Origin: Amedibacillus dolichus DSM 3991
GTDB taxonomy: Bacteria; Bacillota_I; Bacilli_A; Erysipelotrichales; Erysipelotrichaceae
DNA: 64,000 nt
Assembly (NCBI RefSeq): GCF_000154285.1
Contig: NZ_DS483475.1
Location: 227,536-291,535, forward strand
Direction of reading: 5' to 3'
Shown here: piece by piece, positions 63,985 through 64,000 of the stretch
How the letters are laid out: every line of letters begins with the position of its first letter
How positions within the stretch are numbered: position 1 is the stretch's first letter
Translations under genes and position numbers: made by a program
The notes under the pieces: model-generated
Databases searched by the model: none
What the model was told of the DNA's origin: nothing
What the model saw: the letters and a program-made list of their open reading frames with translations, nothing else

Positions 63985-64000
63985 TCATGCTTACAGTAAA

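Noticed and set aside
1..64000. CRISPR arrays, tRNA or rRNA genes, insertion sequences, prophage genes, toxin-antitoxin pairs or defence islands.
   Set aside because: None was seen on either strand; nearly all frames belong to conserved core genes and gaps are short.

Overview
The window is A+T-rich core-chromosome DNA of a low-G+C Gram-positive bacterium. Firmicutes markers include RNase Y, GpsB, IreB, Prp with an N-terminally extended L27, a type B RNase P RNA, a T-box in front of alaS, and the endospore genes spoIIAA-spoIIAB-sigF, an uninterrupted sigK, spoVB and a dacF-like gene. Gene content, the short SMC and the NadD-YqeK fusion suggest a spore-forming member of the Erysipelotrichia; that placement is an inference. 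I see no phage, insertion sequence, CRISPR array, tRNA or rRNA. The only stretch over 300 bases without a protein gene holds rnpB.

The layout is a chain of blocks that are each conserved in Bacillus but lie apart there. (1) 1-8.7 kb, minus strand: degenerate RNase J, miaB, a ferredoxin, ymdB-rny, recA, and a tight rodZ-like/pgsA/pncC operon. (2) 8.7-17.9 kb: rnpB-gpsB diverge from a class A PBP gene, followed by recU and a second, larger class A PBP, then convergent nth-dnaD-ypmB. (3) 18-22.6 kb: the yqeG-yqeH-yhbY-nadD/yqeK-rsfS-yqeM ribosome-assembly/NAD operon with mtnN. (4) 22.7-29.9 kb: an M42 peptidase, sigK, an unknown gene, the spoIIA operon, a small membrane protein, a DacF-like carboxypeptidase and two decaying sortases. 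(5) 29.9-37.7 kb: comN-like, spoVB, a DUF421 gene, yrzE-like, ruvBA, exoA, obg-rpmA-prp-rplU with an L21 leader. (6) 37.8-48.3 kb: dnaE, nrnA, ackA, ylxM-ftsY-smc and a hemolysin III family gene. (7) 48.3-64 kb: sdaA, holA, comEC-comEA, greA, mltG, yrzB-ruvX-ireB, alaS with its T-box, an AI-2E family permease, recD2, a CPBP protease and mnmA.

Functional themes are cell-envelope growth (two PBP1s with FIVAR repeats beside gpsB, YpmB/TseB-like, MltG, DacF, RodZ-like), RNA decay and ribosome assembly (RNase J/Y, RNase P, YqeH, RsfS, Obg, YhbY), DNA repair (RecA, RecU, RuvAB, Nth, ExoA, RecD2, SMC), competence (ComEA, ComEC, a ComN-like protein) and sporulation control. No clear new multigene system is present. 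The most unusual items are a FIVAR insertion inside a GT51 glycosyltransferase domain, two sortases that both lost their C-terminal membrane anchor, a NadD-YqeK fusion, a short-armed SMC, and sporulation-type control sites before sigK and spoIIA.
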